A stretch of 64,000 nucleotides of DNA from Clostridia bacterium (GTDB taxonomy: Bacteria > Bacillota > Clostridia > Peptostreptococcales > Acidaminobacteraceae). Below the pieces are notes generated by a model that ran no database searches, was not told the DNA's origin, and worked only from the letters and a program-made list of their open reading frames with translations. Below are positions 16,466-26,458 of the stretch, in pieces. The position numbers were made by a program, and so were the translations under genes. Location: contig JAGYOH010000006.1 in assembly GCA_018399635.1 (NCBI GenBank), positions 1-64,000 of the forward strand, given 5' to 3'. Position 1 is the stretch's first letter; every line of letters starts with the position of its first letter.

Positions 16466-16474
16466 TGCTATAAT
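16466..16474 (+). promoter_or_regulatory. Extended -10 promoter element for lipoate genes
   Basis: TGCTATAAT (TG-N-TATAAT) lies 26 bp before the lipoate ligase start. No good -35 is seen at the right distance, as expected for extended -10 promoters. Confidence 0.6.
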
Positions 16475-16499
16475 GATTAAAAAATCCAAGGAGTCCGCC

Positions 16500-17486
16500 A
16501 TGAAAATTGTAATGAACGAATGCACCGATCTAGCCTTCAATCTTGCTGCCGAGGAATACATGGTCAGGAATTTCCAGGATGAAATCTTCATGCTGTGGCG
16601 AGCCGGTCCCTCGGTCCTCCTGGGTAAGAATCAGAACGCCTATTCAGAAATGAACATGGATTTCATCAAGGAAAAAAATATCCAGGTGGTCAGAAGAATG
16701 TCCGGAGGCGGCGCCGTCTACAATGACCTGGGCAATACGAATTTCTGCTTCATTATGAATGACCACACCAAGGTATTGTCAGATTTTTCCAGATTCACCA
16801 CCCCCATCATCGAGGTCTTGAAAAGCCTGGGTGTCGATGCCGCCTTTACTGGAAGGAATGACATGACCATCCAAGGAAAGAAATTCAGCGGCAATGCCCA
16901 GTATCGCATCAAGAGAAGAATCCTGCACCACGGCACCCTCCTGTTTTCAAGTGATCTTGTTGATTTGAGCCAGTCTTTGAATCCTAGCCCCGTAAAGTTC
17001 TCCGACAAAGCGGTGAAATCCGTCAAGTCCCGGGTCACCAACATCAAGGACCATCTGACCGATCCCGCCCTGGACATCAACACTTTCAGGGAAATCATCA
17101 ACCGGCATATCATGACACGCTACCCTGATGCCTCCAATTATACCTTCACAGACCGGGATATTGAAGCCATCGAAGCTCTGATGCAGGAGAAATATCTGAC
17201 CTGGGAGTGGAATTTCGGAACATCACCCAGCTTCAATTTCATGAAACAGCAGAAATTTCCCGGGGGAATCGTCGAGGTCTATGCGGACATCAAGGACGCC
17301 AGAATCGTGAATATCGAATTTCGCGGCGATTTTTTCGGCAATCTTGAGGTATCCGACCTGGAAAAACGCCTGGTCGGCAAGGCCTATGACCAAAACACCC
17401 TGGAATTGATCCTGCAAGACCTGGATATTGACGAATATTTCAAAAATATCAGTGCTGAAGAAATTCTACAAGTCATTTTCGAATAG
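16500..17486 (+). CDS. lplA: Lipoate-protein ligase
   Basis: The ATG at 16500 follows AAGGAG and gives 328 residues. The LplA/LipB fold is shown by RRMSGGGAVYNDLGNTNF, the catalytic lysine region KKFSGNAQYR and the C-terminal accessory domain WEWNFGTSPSFNF. The enzyme activates lipoate (or octanoate) with ATP and attaches it to lipoyl domains. The stop lies 12 bp before lipA, so the two genes form an operon for lipoylation. No LipB is seen in the window. Confidence 0.93.
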   Translation: MKIVMNECTDLAFNLAAEEYMVRNFQDEIFMLWRAGPSVLLGKNQNAYSEMNMDFIKEKNIQVVRRMSGGGAVYNDLGNTNFCFIMNDHTKVLSDFSRFTTPIIEVLKSLGVDAAFTGRNDMTIQGKKFSGNAQYRIKRRILHHGTLLFSSDLVDLSQSLNPSPVKFSDKAVKSVKSRVTNIKDHLTDPALDINTFREIINRHIMTRYPDASNYTFTDRDIEAIEALMQEKYLTWEWNFGTSPSFNFMKQQKFPGGIVEVYADIKDARIVNIEFRGDFFGNLEVSDLEKRLVGKAYDQNTLELILQDLDIDEYFKNISAEEILQVIFE

Positions 17487-17498
17487 GAGCTGCCAATC

Positions 17499-18368
17499 AT
17501 GAGAAAACCCACTTGGATGAGAGTCAAGATCAATGACACGGCAAAATTCAATCGCGTCAACCGCATTTTGGAAACCACGGGCCTCAACACCGTCTGTGTG
17601 GAAGCCAATTGTCCCAACCGGCTGGACTGCTTCAGTCGAAAAACAGCCACCTTCATGATCCTGGGAAGGACCTGTACCCGAAACTGCAGATTCTGCAACG
17701 TCACCCCGGGATACCCGGACCAGGTTGATCCCGATGAGCCCGTCAAGGTGGCAAGGGCCATCAATACCCTCGGCCTGAAGCATGCGGTGGTCACCTCGGT
17801 GACCAGGGACGACCTTTCAGACGGTGGTGCCGGGCACTTCGCCAGGGTGGTGGAGGCCGTCAGAGCCCTGAATCCCCAAACCACCATCGAGGTGCTGATC
17901 CCCGATTTTCAAGGAAACTCTTCAGCCCTTCAAACCCTTGTGGCGGCGAAACCGGACATCATCAATCACAATGTCGAAACCGTCCCCAGGCTGTACAGCG
18001 CCGTTCGTCCCCAGGCCGACTACCGGCAGAGCCTGGAAGTCCTGAAACAGGTCAAGGCTCTGGACCCCGACATTTTGACAAAATCAGGCATCATGCTCGG
18101 TCTCGGCGAAACCCTGGCGGAGGTCACAAGGGTCCTGGATGACCTCCTGGCCCACCACTGTGAGATATTGACCATCGGCCAGTACCTGCAGCCTTCAGAA
18201 ACCCACTATGAAATGGCGGCCTACGTCGAGCCGGCGGTTTTCGAGGAGTTGAAGGCCCTCAGTGAAGACAAGGGATTCCTGTACGTCGCTTCAGCCCCCA
18301 TGGTGAGAAGCTCCTACAATGCCCAGGAAGCCCTGGAACTCTCAAAATCAAAAGGAAACCTTCGTTGA
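17499..18368 (+). CDS. lipA: Lipoyl synthase (radical SAM)
   Basis: The 289-residue protein has both iron-sulfur cluster motifs of LipA: the auxiliary cluster CVEANCPNRLDC and the radical SAM motif CTRNCRFC. The C-terminal region carries the RSSYNAQE segment whose serine binds the auxiliary cluster in the family. It inserts two sulfur atoms into protein-bound octanoyl groups. It follows lplA, so octanoate attached by LplA could be its substrate. Confidence 0.95.
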   Translation: MRKPTWMRVKINDTAKFNRVNRILETTGLNTVCVEANCPNRLDCFSRKTATFMILGRTCTRNCRFCNVTPGYPDQVDPDEPVKVARAINTLGLKHAVVTSVTRDDLSDGGAGHFARVVEAVRALNPQTTIEVLIPDFQGNSSALQTLVAAKPDIINHNVETVPRLYSAVRPQADYRQSLEVLKQVKALDPDILTKSGIMLGLGETLAEVTRVLDDLLAHHCEILTIGQYLQPSETHYEMAAYVEPAVFEELKALSEDKGFLYVASAPMVRSSYNAQEALELSKSKGNLR

Positions 18369-18382
18369 TCGGAGGTTTTTTT
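18356..18382 (+). terminator. Terminator after lipA
   Basis: AAACCTTCG (18356-18364) pairs with CGGAGGTTT (18370-18378), followed by more T residues. The stem overlaps the lipA stop codon. Confidence 0.75.
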
Positions 18383-19199
18383 ATATTTCGAAGGCCTTGT
18401 CGATTCTCGCCACCTCGCCGCCGATGAATGTCCTGCCACGAATGATTCTGAATCGGAGCAGACCCTGCATGGAGTCTTTCCCCTGATGAATGACCCCGCT
18501 TTCCCCGATTCTTCCCTCTTTTTCCCTGAGATAGGTGATGACACTGTTGTTGGAGGTGCCCGTCGCCGACTCCTCATCGATTCCGTAGAGGGGGGCGAAA
18601 TTCCTGGCATGCACGACCCCCGCCGCTCCCAGGGTGAAAACATGGCACCCCACCACCCCCAGCTTCCGGCTCATTCCAACCAGGCTGTCTCTATCAACTT
18701 CGATCTGATCCAGAATCTCCTTCGATCTGACAGGACAAATGACATCACTGATCCCGCTGCTGTAGATCCTCGGGGTCATGCCGTCCAAGGTAAGGTCCTC
18801 CCAGGGGCGTCCCAGGGCCTGGGATAAACCCTCATCGGCTGCAAGCTCCTTCACAAGACGGGCCTGCCCGAGATGAATGTAGAAAAGCCCCTCTTCATAG
18901 ACCGCTTCGACTTCTCCTCCCTTTGTCATGACCCTGTCGGGGACCAACCCCCAACGGTCCCTGATAAAGTGAAGCCCTGCCAGGGTCCCATGGCCGCAAA
19001 GCGCCACTTCCTCGACAGGGGTGAAGTAGGTCAGGATGAACCGACCCTGGTCTTTTTTGATGAAAATGGTTTCAGAGAGGTTGGCCCGGGCAGCGATCTG
19101 TTGCTTTCTGGCATCGCTGAAATCCCGGTCCTCCATCACCAGGGCACCATTGCCGCCCCCCTGGTCCGGACTGAAGACTTCATAGTATTGATAATCCAT
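18381..19199 (-). CDS. PhzF-family isomerase/epimerase-like protein
   Basis: The chosen start at 19199 gives 272 residues; a longer frame reaches 19256. The family pattern is clear: YYEVFSPDQGGGNGALVM at the N-terminus, LSETIFI with the catalytic glutamate, LCGHGTLAG, and SATGTSNNSVITYL near the C-terminus. PhzF-like proteins are two-domain isomerases with mostly unknown substrates. The gene lies directly after parB on the same strand and a parS site occupies its leader. The short start has only a weak ribosome site; the longer one would read through parS. Confidence 0.85.
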   Translation of the reverse strand: MDYQYYEVFSPDQGGGNGALVMEDRDFSDARKQQIAARANLSETIFIKKDQGRFILTYFTPVEEVALCGHGTLAGLHFIRDRWGLVPDRVMTKGGEVEAVYEEGLFYIHLGQARLVKELAADEGLSQALGRPWEDLTLDGMTPRIYSSGISDVICPVRSKEILDQIEVDRDSLVGMSRKLGVVGCHVFTLGAAGVVHARNFAPLYGIDEESATGTSNNSVITYLREKEGRIGESGVIHQGKDSMQGLLRFRIIRGRTFIGGEVARIDKAFEI

Positions 19200-19203
19200 C
19201 CTG

Positions 19204-19219
19204 TGTTCCACGTGGAACC
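19204..19219. promoter_or_regulatory. parS centromere site
   Basis: TGTTCCACGTGGAACC contains a perfect 14-bp palindrome and matches the bacterial parS consensus TGTTNCACGTGNAACA at all but the last base. It lies 48 bp downstream of the parB stop and just before the phzF-like start. ParB should load here for origin segregation. I found no second copy this good in the window. Confidence 0.88.
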
Positions 19220-19266
19220 CTCCCCTCAACCAGTCCTTCAAACCCTTTGTTTTCAACGTTCTTTCA

Positions 19267-20106
19267 CTATTTTAACAGCATTTTGATGATTCTTTCAAGG
19301 TCTTTTTCATCATAAAAGTCGATTTGGATATTGCCCTTCTTGTTCTTGAGTTTGATCCGCACCTTGGTGCCGAGCTGGTCCTGGATCATCTCCTCGAGCT
19401 TTTTGACCTCATGGTCGATCTTGCGGGGGGTTCTTTCCCCGGCCCGGGGCTTTCTGGCCAGCCCCTCAAGGGTTCTCACCGACCACCCCTCCCCGGCCGC
19501 CTTCAAGGCGATTTCCAGCCGCTTTTCTTCAGGGAAGGACAAGAGTGCCTTGCCATGTCCCGAGGTCAGGCTGCCGGTCTTGATCATGTCAAGGATTTCC
19601 TCGTCAAGATCAAGGATTCGGATCATGTTGGTGATATAGGGGCGTGATTTCCCCACAGATTTGGACAAGTCATTCTGAGTCAGCTGGTAATTGTTCATCA
19701 GCAGCCGGTAGGCCATGGCCTCCTCCACCGGATTGAGATTGTCTCTTTGGACGTTTTCGATGATGGAGACCTCCGCCCGCTTCAAATCATCATAGGTCCT
19801 GACGATGCAGGGAATCTGCTTCAGACCGGCCTTCCTGGCAGACCGCCACCGCCGTTCGCCGGCAATGATCTGATAGCCCTTGGATTCCCTGGTCACGATG
19901 ATGGGCTGGATGACTCCGTTGACTTCAATGGAATCCTTCAGGGCCTCCAGCTTGTCCTCGTCGAAGGCCTTCCTTGGCTGGTTCCTGTTGGGAAAAATAT
20001 CATCGATGTTGAGATGAAGAATCTGATCGGATTCCAGAATTCTTTCTGAAACGTCTTCCTCGGGAATCAAAGCTCCCAGTCCCTTGCCCAGGGCTCTTTT
20101 TTTCAT
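19267..20106 (-). CDS. parB: Chromosome partition protein ParB/Spo0J
   Basis: The 279-residue CTP-dependent clamp protein has the ParB nuclease-like fold with NQPRKAFDEDKLEALKDSI and the CTP-binding GERRWRSARKAG. A helix-turn-helix follows (LTQNDLSKSVGKSRPYITNMIRIL), then a C-terminal dimer domain. Its ATG overlaps the end of parA by 4 bp. It binds parS (one site at 19204-19219) and, with ParA, segregates the origin region. Confidence 0.95.
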   Translation of the reverse strand: MKKRALGKGLGALIPEEDVSERILESDQILHLNIDDIFPNRNQPRKAFDEDKLEALKDSIEVNGVIQPIIVTRESKGYQIIAGERRWRSARKAGLKQIPCIVRTYDDLKRAEVSIIENVQRDNLNPVEEAMAYRLLMNNYQLTQNDLSKSVGKSRPYITNMIRILDLDEEILDMIKTGSLTSGHGKALLSFPEEKRLEIALKAAGEGWSVRTLEGLARKPRAGERTPRKIDHEVKKLEEMIQDQLGTKVRIKLKNKKGNIQIDFYDEKDLERIIKMLLK

Positions 20107-20879
20107 TGTATTTCATCTCCTTCGGCCCAAAGAAATTCCTCTGCGAGCTCTTTATAGGCAATGGCCCCCTTGGATCCCGGGTCATAATCAAAAATCGACA
20201 GGCCATAACTGGGTGCTTCGGCCAGACGGACGTTCCGGGGTATGATGGTATTGTAGACCTTGGCCTTGAAAAAATTCCTGACTTCTTCAGCCACTTGGAT
20301 CGACAGGTTGTTTCTGGCATCGTACATATTGAGGATGATGCCCTGGATCTCAAGATTCCGATTCAGACTCTTTTTCACCAGCCGATAAGTATTCATCAGC
20401 TGGGAGACACCCTCGAGGGCATAGAATTCGCACTGGATCGGGATGACGACACTGTCAGCCGCCACAAGGGCATTGAGAGTCAAAAGACCGAGGGAGGGGG
20501 GGCAGTCGATGAAGATATAGTCGTACCGCTCCTTGACCTCCTCCGTGATGCGCTTGAGCAAATGCTCCCGGTGGTCCAATCCGGTCATTTCTATCTCAGC
20601 CCCCGCCAAGGAAATCGTGGAGGGCAGAATATCCAGACCCGGTATCTTTGTTGGAATAATGCATCCCTCGACATCTTCTTCCTCAAGAAGGGCCTCATAA
20701 AGGCTGCTGTCGATATTATGTTTGTCGATGCCGATGCCACTGGTGGAATTCCCCTGGGGATCGTTGTCGATCATCAAGACTCTTTTACCCAAGGCGGCGA
20801 TGGCTACGCTCAGATTGATCTGGGTCGTCGTCTTTCCCACCCCACCCTTTTGATTGAAAACCGAGATTACTTTACCCAA
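20103..20879 (-). CDS. parA: Chromosome partition ATPase ParA/Soj
   Basis: The deviant Walker A motif NQKGGVGKTTT stands at the N-terminus, as is normal for Soj (about 258 residues). I prefer the TTG at 20879 (protein starting GKVISVF), because AAAGGAG lies 11 bases upstream. The ATG codons at 20918 and 20909 coincide with the likely -10 element TATAAT. Further motifs are LMIDNDPQGN and DYIFIDCPPSLGLL. It forms the origin segregation system with the overlapping parB gene. Confidence 0.94.
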   Translation of the reverse strand: MGKVISVFNQKGGVGKTTTQINLSVAIAALGKRVLMIDNDPQGNSTSGIGIDKHNIDSSLYEALLEEEDVEGCIIPTKIPGLDILPSTISLAGAEIEMTGLDHREHLLKRITEEVKERYDYIFIDCPPSLGLLTLNALVAADSVVIPIQCEFYALEGVSQLMNTYRLVKKSLNRNLEIQGIILNMYDARNNLSIQVAEEVRNFFKAKVYNTIIPRNVRLAEAPSYGLSIFDYDPGSKGAIAYKELAEEFLWAEGDEIQ

Positions 20880-20907
20880 AACCAAATCAACTCCTTTTAA
20901 TACTTTC

Positions 20908-20913
20908 ATTATA
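20908..20913 (-). promoter_or_regulatory. -10 element of parAB promoter
   Basis: On the minus strand TATAAT lies about 30 bp before the preferred TTG start of parA and after the noc terminator, so parAB can be transcribed separately from noc. Confidence 0.5.
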
Positions 20914-21019
20914 TCCAAATTTCCCCCGCTTCGCAGAGTTTTTATCGCGATTGGTCATTTTTATCAGCGGTTGCCTGGATTTCCCTGGCTTCAAATCTCA
21001 AAATTTCAAAGGGTCCCAT

Positions 21020-21041
21020 AAAAAAAAGCCCGGCATGGGCT
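21020..21041 (-). terminator. Terminator after noc
   Basis: AGCCC (21027-21031) pairs with GGGCT (21037-21041); on the minus strand it is followed by a run of eight T residues. It overlaps the noc stop codon. Confidence 0.75.
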
Positions 21042-21808
21042 CATTTGATGATTTTGATCACGATGGTGTACTCTTCATCATCCTCGGTCAAGTCATAATA
21101 GGCCTTGACCCCATGGCCTCGAATCTCCTCGTAGGCCTTTTTGATGGTGTTGATGATGATTTTGTAGTTGTTGAAAACCCCCTTGACCTTTTTCCTTTTT
21201 TTTCCAATTGCATCCAGGCGCATGGCCACGATCTTCTCGGTATCCTTGACATTGAGGCCCTCTTTGCCGATGGTTCGAATCACTTCGAGTTTGGCCTCCT
21301 CGTCCTTCAAATCCAGCAAGGCCCGGGCATGACGCTCCGTGAGTCCGGTCTGCTGCACCGCTTCAATCACCCGGGGTGAATGAGTCAGTATCCGCAACTT
21401 GTTGGCAATGGTGCTCTGAGACTTGCCCATGAGCTTTGAAATCTGTCCCTGGGTCAGATGATGAGACTGCATCAGTTTTCGATAGCTGGTGGCCTCATCG
21501 ATGAAATTCAAGTCTTCACGCTGGATGTTCTCGATCAGGGCCAGGGCTGCACTCCCGATGTCATTCACTTCATAGACGATGACCGGAATCTCTTCCAGTC
21601 CGATGAGTCTGGCCGCTCGAAGCCGCCGCTCACCGGCAATCAACTCATACCCCTCTCCGGCTTGTTTGACCACCAGGGGCTGAATCAGACCCACCTCCTG
21701 AATGGAATCGGCCAATTCCCTGATCTTTACCTCATCAAAAGACATTCTGGGCTGATGGGGGTTGGGTTTGATGTCCTGGGTCTTAACGAAACGGGATTCA
21801 CGTGTCAT
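21041..21808 (-). CDS. noc: Nucleoid occlusion protein Noc (ParB paralogue)
   Basis: The 255-residue ParB-like protein has NPHQPRMSFDEVKIRELADSI, GERRLRAARLIG and the helix-turn-helix LTQGQISKLMGKSQSTIANKL. Its place between rsmG and parA, and the presence of a second ParB two genes on, match Noc of Bacillus and related Firmicutes. Noc binds its own sites and keeps division septa away from the nucleoid. The N-terminus is shorter than in B. subtilis, with few residues before the ParB domain, so membrane binding is not shown by the sequence. Confidence 0.88.
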   Translation of the reverse strand: MTRESRFVKTQDIKPNPHQPRMSFDEVKIRELADSIQEVGLIQPLVVKQAGEGYELIAGERRLRAARLIGLEEIPVIVYEVNDIGSAALALIENIQREDLNFIDEATSYRKLMQSHHLTQGQISKLMGKSQSTIANKLRILTHSPRVIEAVQQTGLTERHARALLDLKDEEAKLEVIRTIGKEGLNVKDTEKIVAMRLDAIGKKRKKVKGVFNNYKIIINTIKKAYEEIRGHGVKAYYDLTEDDEEYTIVIKIIK

Positions 21809-21816
21809 TCAATCAC

Positions 21817-22530
21817 CTACAATGGATTTTTTGAAGCCTTGCCCGGCTTCCTGGGATATCTGAAGGGAGTCTGCATCACCTTGTGGACCTGGATCAGGGC
21901 TCTGAATTCGTGGTTGAGGGGCAGTTCGAATTCAAAGGTACCGGCAATTTCTCCGCCCAGGAGCTCGAGGGCGTTGTGGGAATTTTCAAGTTCCTTGACA
22001 TACTGACTTCCCTTGTAGGCAACGAAATCCCCCCCTTTCTTGACGAAGGGCAGGGCGTATTCCAACAATACCGGCAGTTCTGCCACAGCCCTTGAAATCA
22101 CTAAATCGTAGCGCTCCCGATGGTCATCCAGCTTGGCCAGATCCTCGGCGCGTCCGTGGATCAGGGTCACGTTTTTCAAACCCAGTTCCCCCACCACCCT
22201 CTCCAGAAAGGCGATGCGCTTGGCCAGTGAATCCACCAGCGTGAAATCGGAATTCTTGAAATAAAGGGCCAGGGGAATGCCTGGAAAACCCGCCCCCGTT
22301 CCAAGATCGAGAATTTTCTTTTTATTGAGATTCAAGTCAGTCTTGATGATCAAGTAACTGTCGATAAAGTGCTTGAGATACATTTCTTCTTCATCGGTTA
22401 TGGCCGTCAGATTGATTTTGTCATTCCAGTCCAGGATCATTTCTCGAAAGCGAAAGAGAGGTCCAGAAACCTGGTCCTCCATCATGTCCATCCCCTCAAG
22501 AAGTTCTCGTAAAAGATCCTGTTTAAACAT
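21817..22530 (-). CDS. rsmG: 16S rRNA (guanine527-N7) methyltransferase
   Basis: The ATG at 22530 overlaps the mnmG stop (ATGTTTAA) and gives 237 residues. The methyltransferase fold shows [16 protein letters not shown] as the SAM-binding loop, then [24 protein letters not shown]. It modifies G527 of 16S rRNA. It follows mnmG in the conserved mnmE-mnmG-rsmG-noc order. Confidence 0.95.
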   Translation of the reverse strand: MFKQDLLRELLEGMDMMEDQVSGPLFRFREMILDWNDKINLTAITDEEEMYLKHFIDSYLIIKTDLNLNKKKILDLGTGAGFPGIPLALYFKNSDFTLVDSLAKRIAFLERVVGELGLKNVTLIHGRAEDLAKLDDHRERYDLVISRAVAELPVLLEYALPFVKKGGDFVAYKGSQYVKELENSHNALELLGGEIAGTFEFELPLNHEFRALIQVHKVMQTPFRYPRKPGKASKNPL

Positions 22531-24400
22531 TCTCAACCCTTCTTTTCCTTTGCTCAAGATAGACCATGAGCACCGAAATGTCCGCCGGACTCACACCGGA
22601 TATCCTTGAAGCCTGGCCGATGCTGAGGGGCTTGATGCTGTCGAGCTTCTGGCGGGCCTCGATCCGCAGGCCTTCAATCCGCTGATAATCGACTTCCTCA
22701 GGAATCCGTCTGTTCTCCAGACCCTTGAACTTGTTGATCTGGGCCAGCTGTTTTGTGATGTAGCCGGTATACTTCACCGTCACCTCACATTGCTTGATCA
22801 CATTCTGGTCGAGGGCGGGCCGGGTCACATCTATCTTTGACAGTATATCATAATTCAATTCCGGTCGCTTCAACAAATCCTTAAGGGTCACAGAATTATT
22901 CACAATGGCGGAATTGCCGGCCTCAAGAAAGGAATTGATTTCCTGGGGTTTGAAGCGGACCGCTTCGATTCTCCTCAGTTCCTCTTCAATGGCCTGTTCT
23001 TTTTTCAAAAGCAGGTCCATCCGCTCCTGCCCCGCCAGGCCCAGAGCGTATCCCTTGCGGGTCAGGCGCATGTCGGCATTGTCCTGCCTGAGCACCAGCC
23101 GGTACTCGGCCCTCGAGGTCATCATGCGGTAGGGCTCGTTGGTCCCCTTCGTCACCAGATCATCGATGAGGACGCCGATGTAGGCCTCCGACCGGTCAAG
23201 AATCAGAGGTTCCTGCTGCCTCAAATACTGCACGGCATTGACGCCGGCTACAAGACCCTGGGCGGCGGCCTCTTCATAGCCGCTGCTGCCGTTGGACTGT
23301 CCCGCAGAAAAGAGTCCTGCAATGTCCTTGAACTCCAGGGAGAGCTTGAGCTGGGTCGGATCGATACAGTCGTATTCGATGGCGTAGGCGGGTCGCATCA
23401 TCTCCACCCTCTCCAGACCCGGGATCGACCGCATGAAATCCACCTGGACATCCTCGGGCAGGCTGGTGGACATCCCCTGGACGTACATTTCATCGGTGTA
23501 CCTGCCCTCTGGTTCGATAAAGAGCTGATGACGGTCCTTGTCGCTGAAACGGGTGATCTTATCCTCGATGGAGGGACAGTATCTGGGCCCGACCCCCTCG
23601 ATGTTGCCGCTGAACATGGCCGAAAGGTGGATGCTGTCGTTGATGATTTCATGGGTCCTGGGATTGGTGTAGCTCAGCCAGCAGGGTTCCTGCTCGATAT
23701 TGATGGCGGGGGTCAGGAAGGAAAAGGGCTCGATCTTGTCATCCCCGAGTTGAATGATCATTTTGTCAAAATCCAGGCTCCGCTTGTTGACCCGGGCCGG
23801 GGTCCCGGTCTTGAACCGTCGGATCGAGACGCCGTGGTCAAGGAGACTCTGCGTCAGCTTGTCGGCGGGTGCCAGGCCGTTGGGTCCGCTGCTGAAGACC
23901 GCATCCCCGATGAAGACCTTGCCGCCCAGATAGGTCCCTGAAGCCAGAATCACCGCCCCGGCTTCAAAGCTGTTGCCCGTGGCGATTTTCACCCCCTTGA
24001 CCCTGCCATCCTCCACCAGGATCTCCGTGACCTCCGCCTGTCTGAGATGGAGGTTCTCGGTGTGCTCGATCACCCTTTTCATTTCCGTGTGATACAGTTG
24101 TTTGTCGGCCTGGGCTCTCAAGGAATGCACCGCAGGACCCTTGCCCAGGTTGAGCATTTTACACTGGATCATGGCCCGGTCCGTGTTCAGTCCCATTTCA
24201 CCGCCCAAGGCATCGATTTCCCTCACCAGGTGTCCCTTGCCGGTACCGCCGATGGACGGATTGCAGGGCATCATGGCCACGGAATCGAGGTTGATACTGA
24301 AAAGGATGGTTTTCGCCCCTAGTCTGGCCGCTGCCAGTCCTGCCTCCACGCCAGCGTGTCCGGCGCCGATGACAGCTACATCATACACATTGTTTGTCAT
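22523..24400 (-). CDS. mnmG: tRNA wobble uridine modification protein MnmG (GidA)
   Basis: The protein is about 625 residues. The FAD-binding motif [19 protein letters not shown] opens the protein, followed by [23 protein letters not shown] and, further on, [17 protein letters not shown]. The start could also be the GTG at 24409. With MnmE it makes the carboxymethylaminomethyl group on U34 of certain tRNAs. mnmE lies directly upstream and rsmG overlaps the end. Confidence 0.96.
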   Translation of the reverse strand: MTNNVYDVAVIGAGHAGVEAGLAAARLGAKTILFSINLDSVAMMPCNPSIGGTGKGHLVREIDALGGEMGLNTDRAMIQCKMLNLGKGPAVHSLRAQADKQLYHTEMKRVIEHTENLHLRQAEVTEILVEDGRVKGVKIATGNSFEAGAVILASGTYLGGKVFIGDAVFSSGPNGLAPADKLTQSLLDHGVSIRRFKTGTPARVNKRSLDFDKMIIQLGDDKIEPFSFLTPAINIEQEPCWLSYTNPRTHEIINDSIHLSAMFSGNIEGVGPRYCPSIEDKITRFSDKDRHQLFIEPEGRYTDEMYVQGMSTSLPEDVQVDFMRSIPGLERVEMMRPAYAIEYDCIDPTQLKLSLEFKDIAGLFSAGQSNGSSGYEEAAAQGLVAGVNAVQYLRQQEPLILDRSEAYIGVLIDDLVTKGTNEPYRMMTSRAEYRLVLRQDNADMRLTRKGYALGLAGQERMDLLLKKEQAIEEELRRIEAVRFKPQEINSFLEAGNSAIVNNSVTLKDLLKRPELNYDILSKIDVTRPALDQNVIKQCEVTVKYTGYITKQLAQINKFKGLENRRIPEEVDYQRIEGLRIEARQKLDSIKPLSIGQASRISGVSPADISVLMVYLEQRKRRVENV

Positions 24401-24408
24401 GATCATCA

Positions 24409-25785
24409 CTACTTTCCTAAACAGAAATTACTGAATATTTTCGCAATCACATCGTCCTCGATGGTATCACCGGAGATTTCTCCAAGGGCTTCATAGATAT
24501 TCTTGATGTCCACCTCGATAAAATCATAGGGCATCCCCTGCCCGGTACTTGAAAGCGCCTCCCGGGTATGGGCCAGAGCCCTGTGGACAGCCCCGATATG
24601 ACGCACATTGGAAATCAGAGGGTTCTCCCCCTGGCCTTTGAAGTCGGCCCCGTAAACCATGGCGACGATTTTTTCCTCCAGGGCATCCAGTCCGTGCTCC
24701 CGGGTGATGGAAATCCTGATCAGACGGTCCTCGGCCACAAACTCTAGAATTCGCTTTTCATCGATGATCTGAGGCAGATCGGTCTTGTTGATCAGAACCA
24801 AGGCGTTTCTCTCCCTGACCAGCTCCAGCATCCGCTCCTCATCCAGTGTCAGGTCCTCGGCACCACTCAGGACCAGAATGATCAGATCCGCCCGGTTGAA
24901 GTATGCCTTGGTCCGCTCTACACCGATTTTTTCAATGATGTCCTCGGTTTCCCTGATGCCTGCCGTATCGACAATTTTCAGCGGAATCCCCCGGATATTC
25001 AAATGCTCCTCGATGATGTCCCTGGTGGTGCCGGGAATGTCCGTCACGATGGCCCGGGATTCCCTGAGCAGGGCGTTCATCAAGGAGGACTTGCCGACAT
25101 TGGGCTTGCCCACGATCACGGTATGCAGACCCTCTCTGAGGACTTTGCCGGTTTCGGCGCTCTTCAACATCCCGTCAAGCTCTGCCTGGATATCCTCCAG
25201 CACCGACTTGATTTCCTGATAAGTCATCTCGACGATGTCCTCTTCCGGATAATCGATGCCGACTTCTATACTGGCCATGATCTGGGTGATGCGGTCTCTG
25301 AGACCCACCACCTTCTTGGAAAGCTGACCCTCCAGCTGATCGTAGGCGACCTTGAATCCCGCAGGGGTTTTCGCACTGATCAGGTCCATGACCGCCTCAG
25401 CCTGGGCCAGATCGAGTCTGCCGCTTAAAAACGCCCGCTTGGTGAATTCCCCGGGCTCGGCCATCCTCGCTCCCTCCCTCAGTAAAAGGGTCAGAATACG
25501 ATTGATGGGAACGATGCCGCCGTGGCAGTTGATCTCCACGATATCCTCCCGGGTATAGGTTGCAGGACCCTTCATATAAAGGGTCAATACCTCGTCAATG
25601 ACCTCCTCCCCCTCCACCACATGACCGTAGACCATGGTCCTGGGAGGATGATCCTTGAAAGGTCGTCCGGATTTGGGTTGAAATACTTTGTCGGCCAGTG
25701 CCACCGCCTTCTCGCCGGAAAGTCGGATGATTCCGATTGCCGACTCTCCCAAAGGGGTTCCGATGGCCACGATGGTATCATACAT
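24409..25785 (-). CDS. mnmE: tRNA modification GTPase MnmE (TrmE)
   Basis: The 458-residue protein has the N-terminal tetrahydrofolate-binding domain ([24 protein letters not shown]), a helical domain, the GTPase with [19 protein letters not shown] and NKTD, and a C-terminal FCLGK holding the conserved cysteine. It is the partner of MnmG in wobble-uridine modification. A terminator separates it from the upstream khpB gene. Confidence 0.96.
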   Translation of the reverse strand: MYDTIVAIGTPLGESAIGIIRLSGEKAVALADKVFQPKSGRPFKDHPPRTMVYGHVVEGEEVIDEVLTLYMKGPATYTREDIVEINCHGGIVPINRILTLLLREGARMAEPGEFTKRAFLSGRLDLAQAEAVMDLISAKTPAGFKVAYDQLEGQLSKKVVGLRDRITQIMASIEVGIDYPEEDIVEMTYQEIKSVLEDIQAELDGMLKSAETGKVLREGLHTVIVGKPNVGKSSLMNALLRESRAIVTDIPGTTRDIIEEHLNIRGIPLKIVDTAGIRETEDIIEKIGVERTKAYFNRADLIILVLSGAEDLTLDEERMLELVRERNALVLINKTDLPQIIDEKRILEFVAEDRLIRISITREHGLDALEEKIVAMVYGADFKGQGENPLISNVRHIGAVHRALAHTREALSSTGQGMPYDFIEVDIKNIYEALGEISGDTIEDDVIAKIFSNFCLGK

Positions 25786-25802
25786 TGTTCATCACCCTCA
25801 AT

Positions 25803-25831
25803 ACGTAAAAACCCAGTATAGACTGGGTTTT
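25803..25831 (-). terminator. Terminator between khpB and mnmE
   Basis: AAAACCCAGT (25807-25816) pairs with ACTGGGTTTT (25822-25831) around a 5-base loop; the minus-strand transcript continues with T residues. It may end or attenuate the ribosomal-protein/yidC transcript. Confidence 0.75.
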
Positions 25832-25834
25832 CAA

Positions 25835-26455
25835 CTATCTTTTGAAGAATATTATGACACGTCGGTTGGGATCGGCCCCATCGCTTTTTGTCGCCACGTG
25901 GGGATTTCCCTGCAATGTGGAGTGTATGATTCGTCTTTCATAGGGATTCATAGGCTCCAATATGATGTCTTTCCTCAGTCTTTTAGCCTTCTCAGCCATT
26001 CTTTGTGCCAATCGTTCCAATGTTTTGATGCGTTTGTTGCGGTAATCCTCGGTATCAAGCACGACTCTGAGATAGTCTTCCCGGCCCCGATTGACCACGA
26101 TGCTCACAAGATACTGGAGCGAGTCCAGAGTCTGTCCTCTTTTCCCGATCAGGATCGCCATATTCTCCCCGGCGACATCCATGTTGAGCACCCCGTCATC
26201 GATACCGGCCTCTACAGTGGCCTTCATCCCCATTTTTTCAAGAAGACCTTCGAGAAATTCCTTTGCCAGCAGATGGGCGTTTTCCTTGACCGTGATTTTG
26301 ACCTTGGCTTCCTTGGTGCCGAAGATTCCCAGAATGCCCTTTGAATCCTCTTCAAGGACCTCTATTTCAATCTCTTCCAGCTTTTTATCCAGTTCAATCA
26401 TAGCCAGCTCAACGACTTCATTGACATTTTTTCCCGTTCTGATATAGGTATCCAT
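25835..26455 (-). CDS. khpB: RNA-binding protein KhpB (Jag/EloR)
   Basis: The 206-residue protein has the N-terminal Jag domain (about 1-55), a KH domain with the GKRGQTLDSLQYLV loop and a C-terminal R3H domain (LEPMNPYERRIIHSTLQ). It binds RNA with KhpA and affects cell elongation in several Firmicutes. It follows yidC by 3 bp in the conserved order. Confidence 0.93.
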   Translation of the reverse strand: MDTYIRTGKNVNEVVELAMIELDKKLEEIEIEVLEEDSKGILGIFGTKEAKVKITVKENAHLLAKEFLEGLLEKMGMKATVEAGIDDGVLNMDVAGENMAILIGKRGQTLDSLQYLVSIVVNRGREDYLRVVLDTEDYRNKRIKTLERLAQRMAEKAKRLRKDIILEPMNPYERRIIHSTLQGNPHVATKSDGADPNRRVIIFFKR

Positions 26456-26458
26456 AAT

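Noticed and set aside
17246-17270. Possible Noc-binding palindrome near ATTTCCCGGG
   Set aside because: Symmetry breaks after the centre (extra G bases), as it also does near 49371. Neither fits the ATTTCCCGGGAAAT site well.
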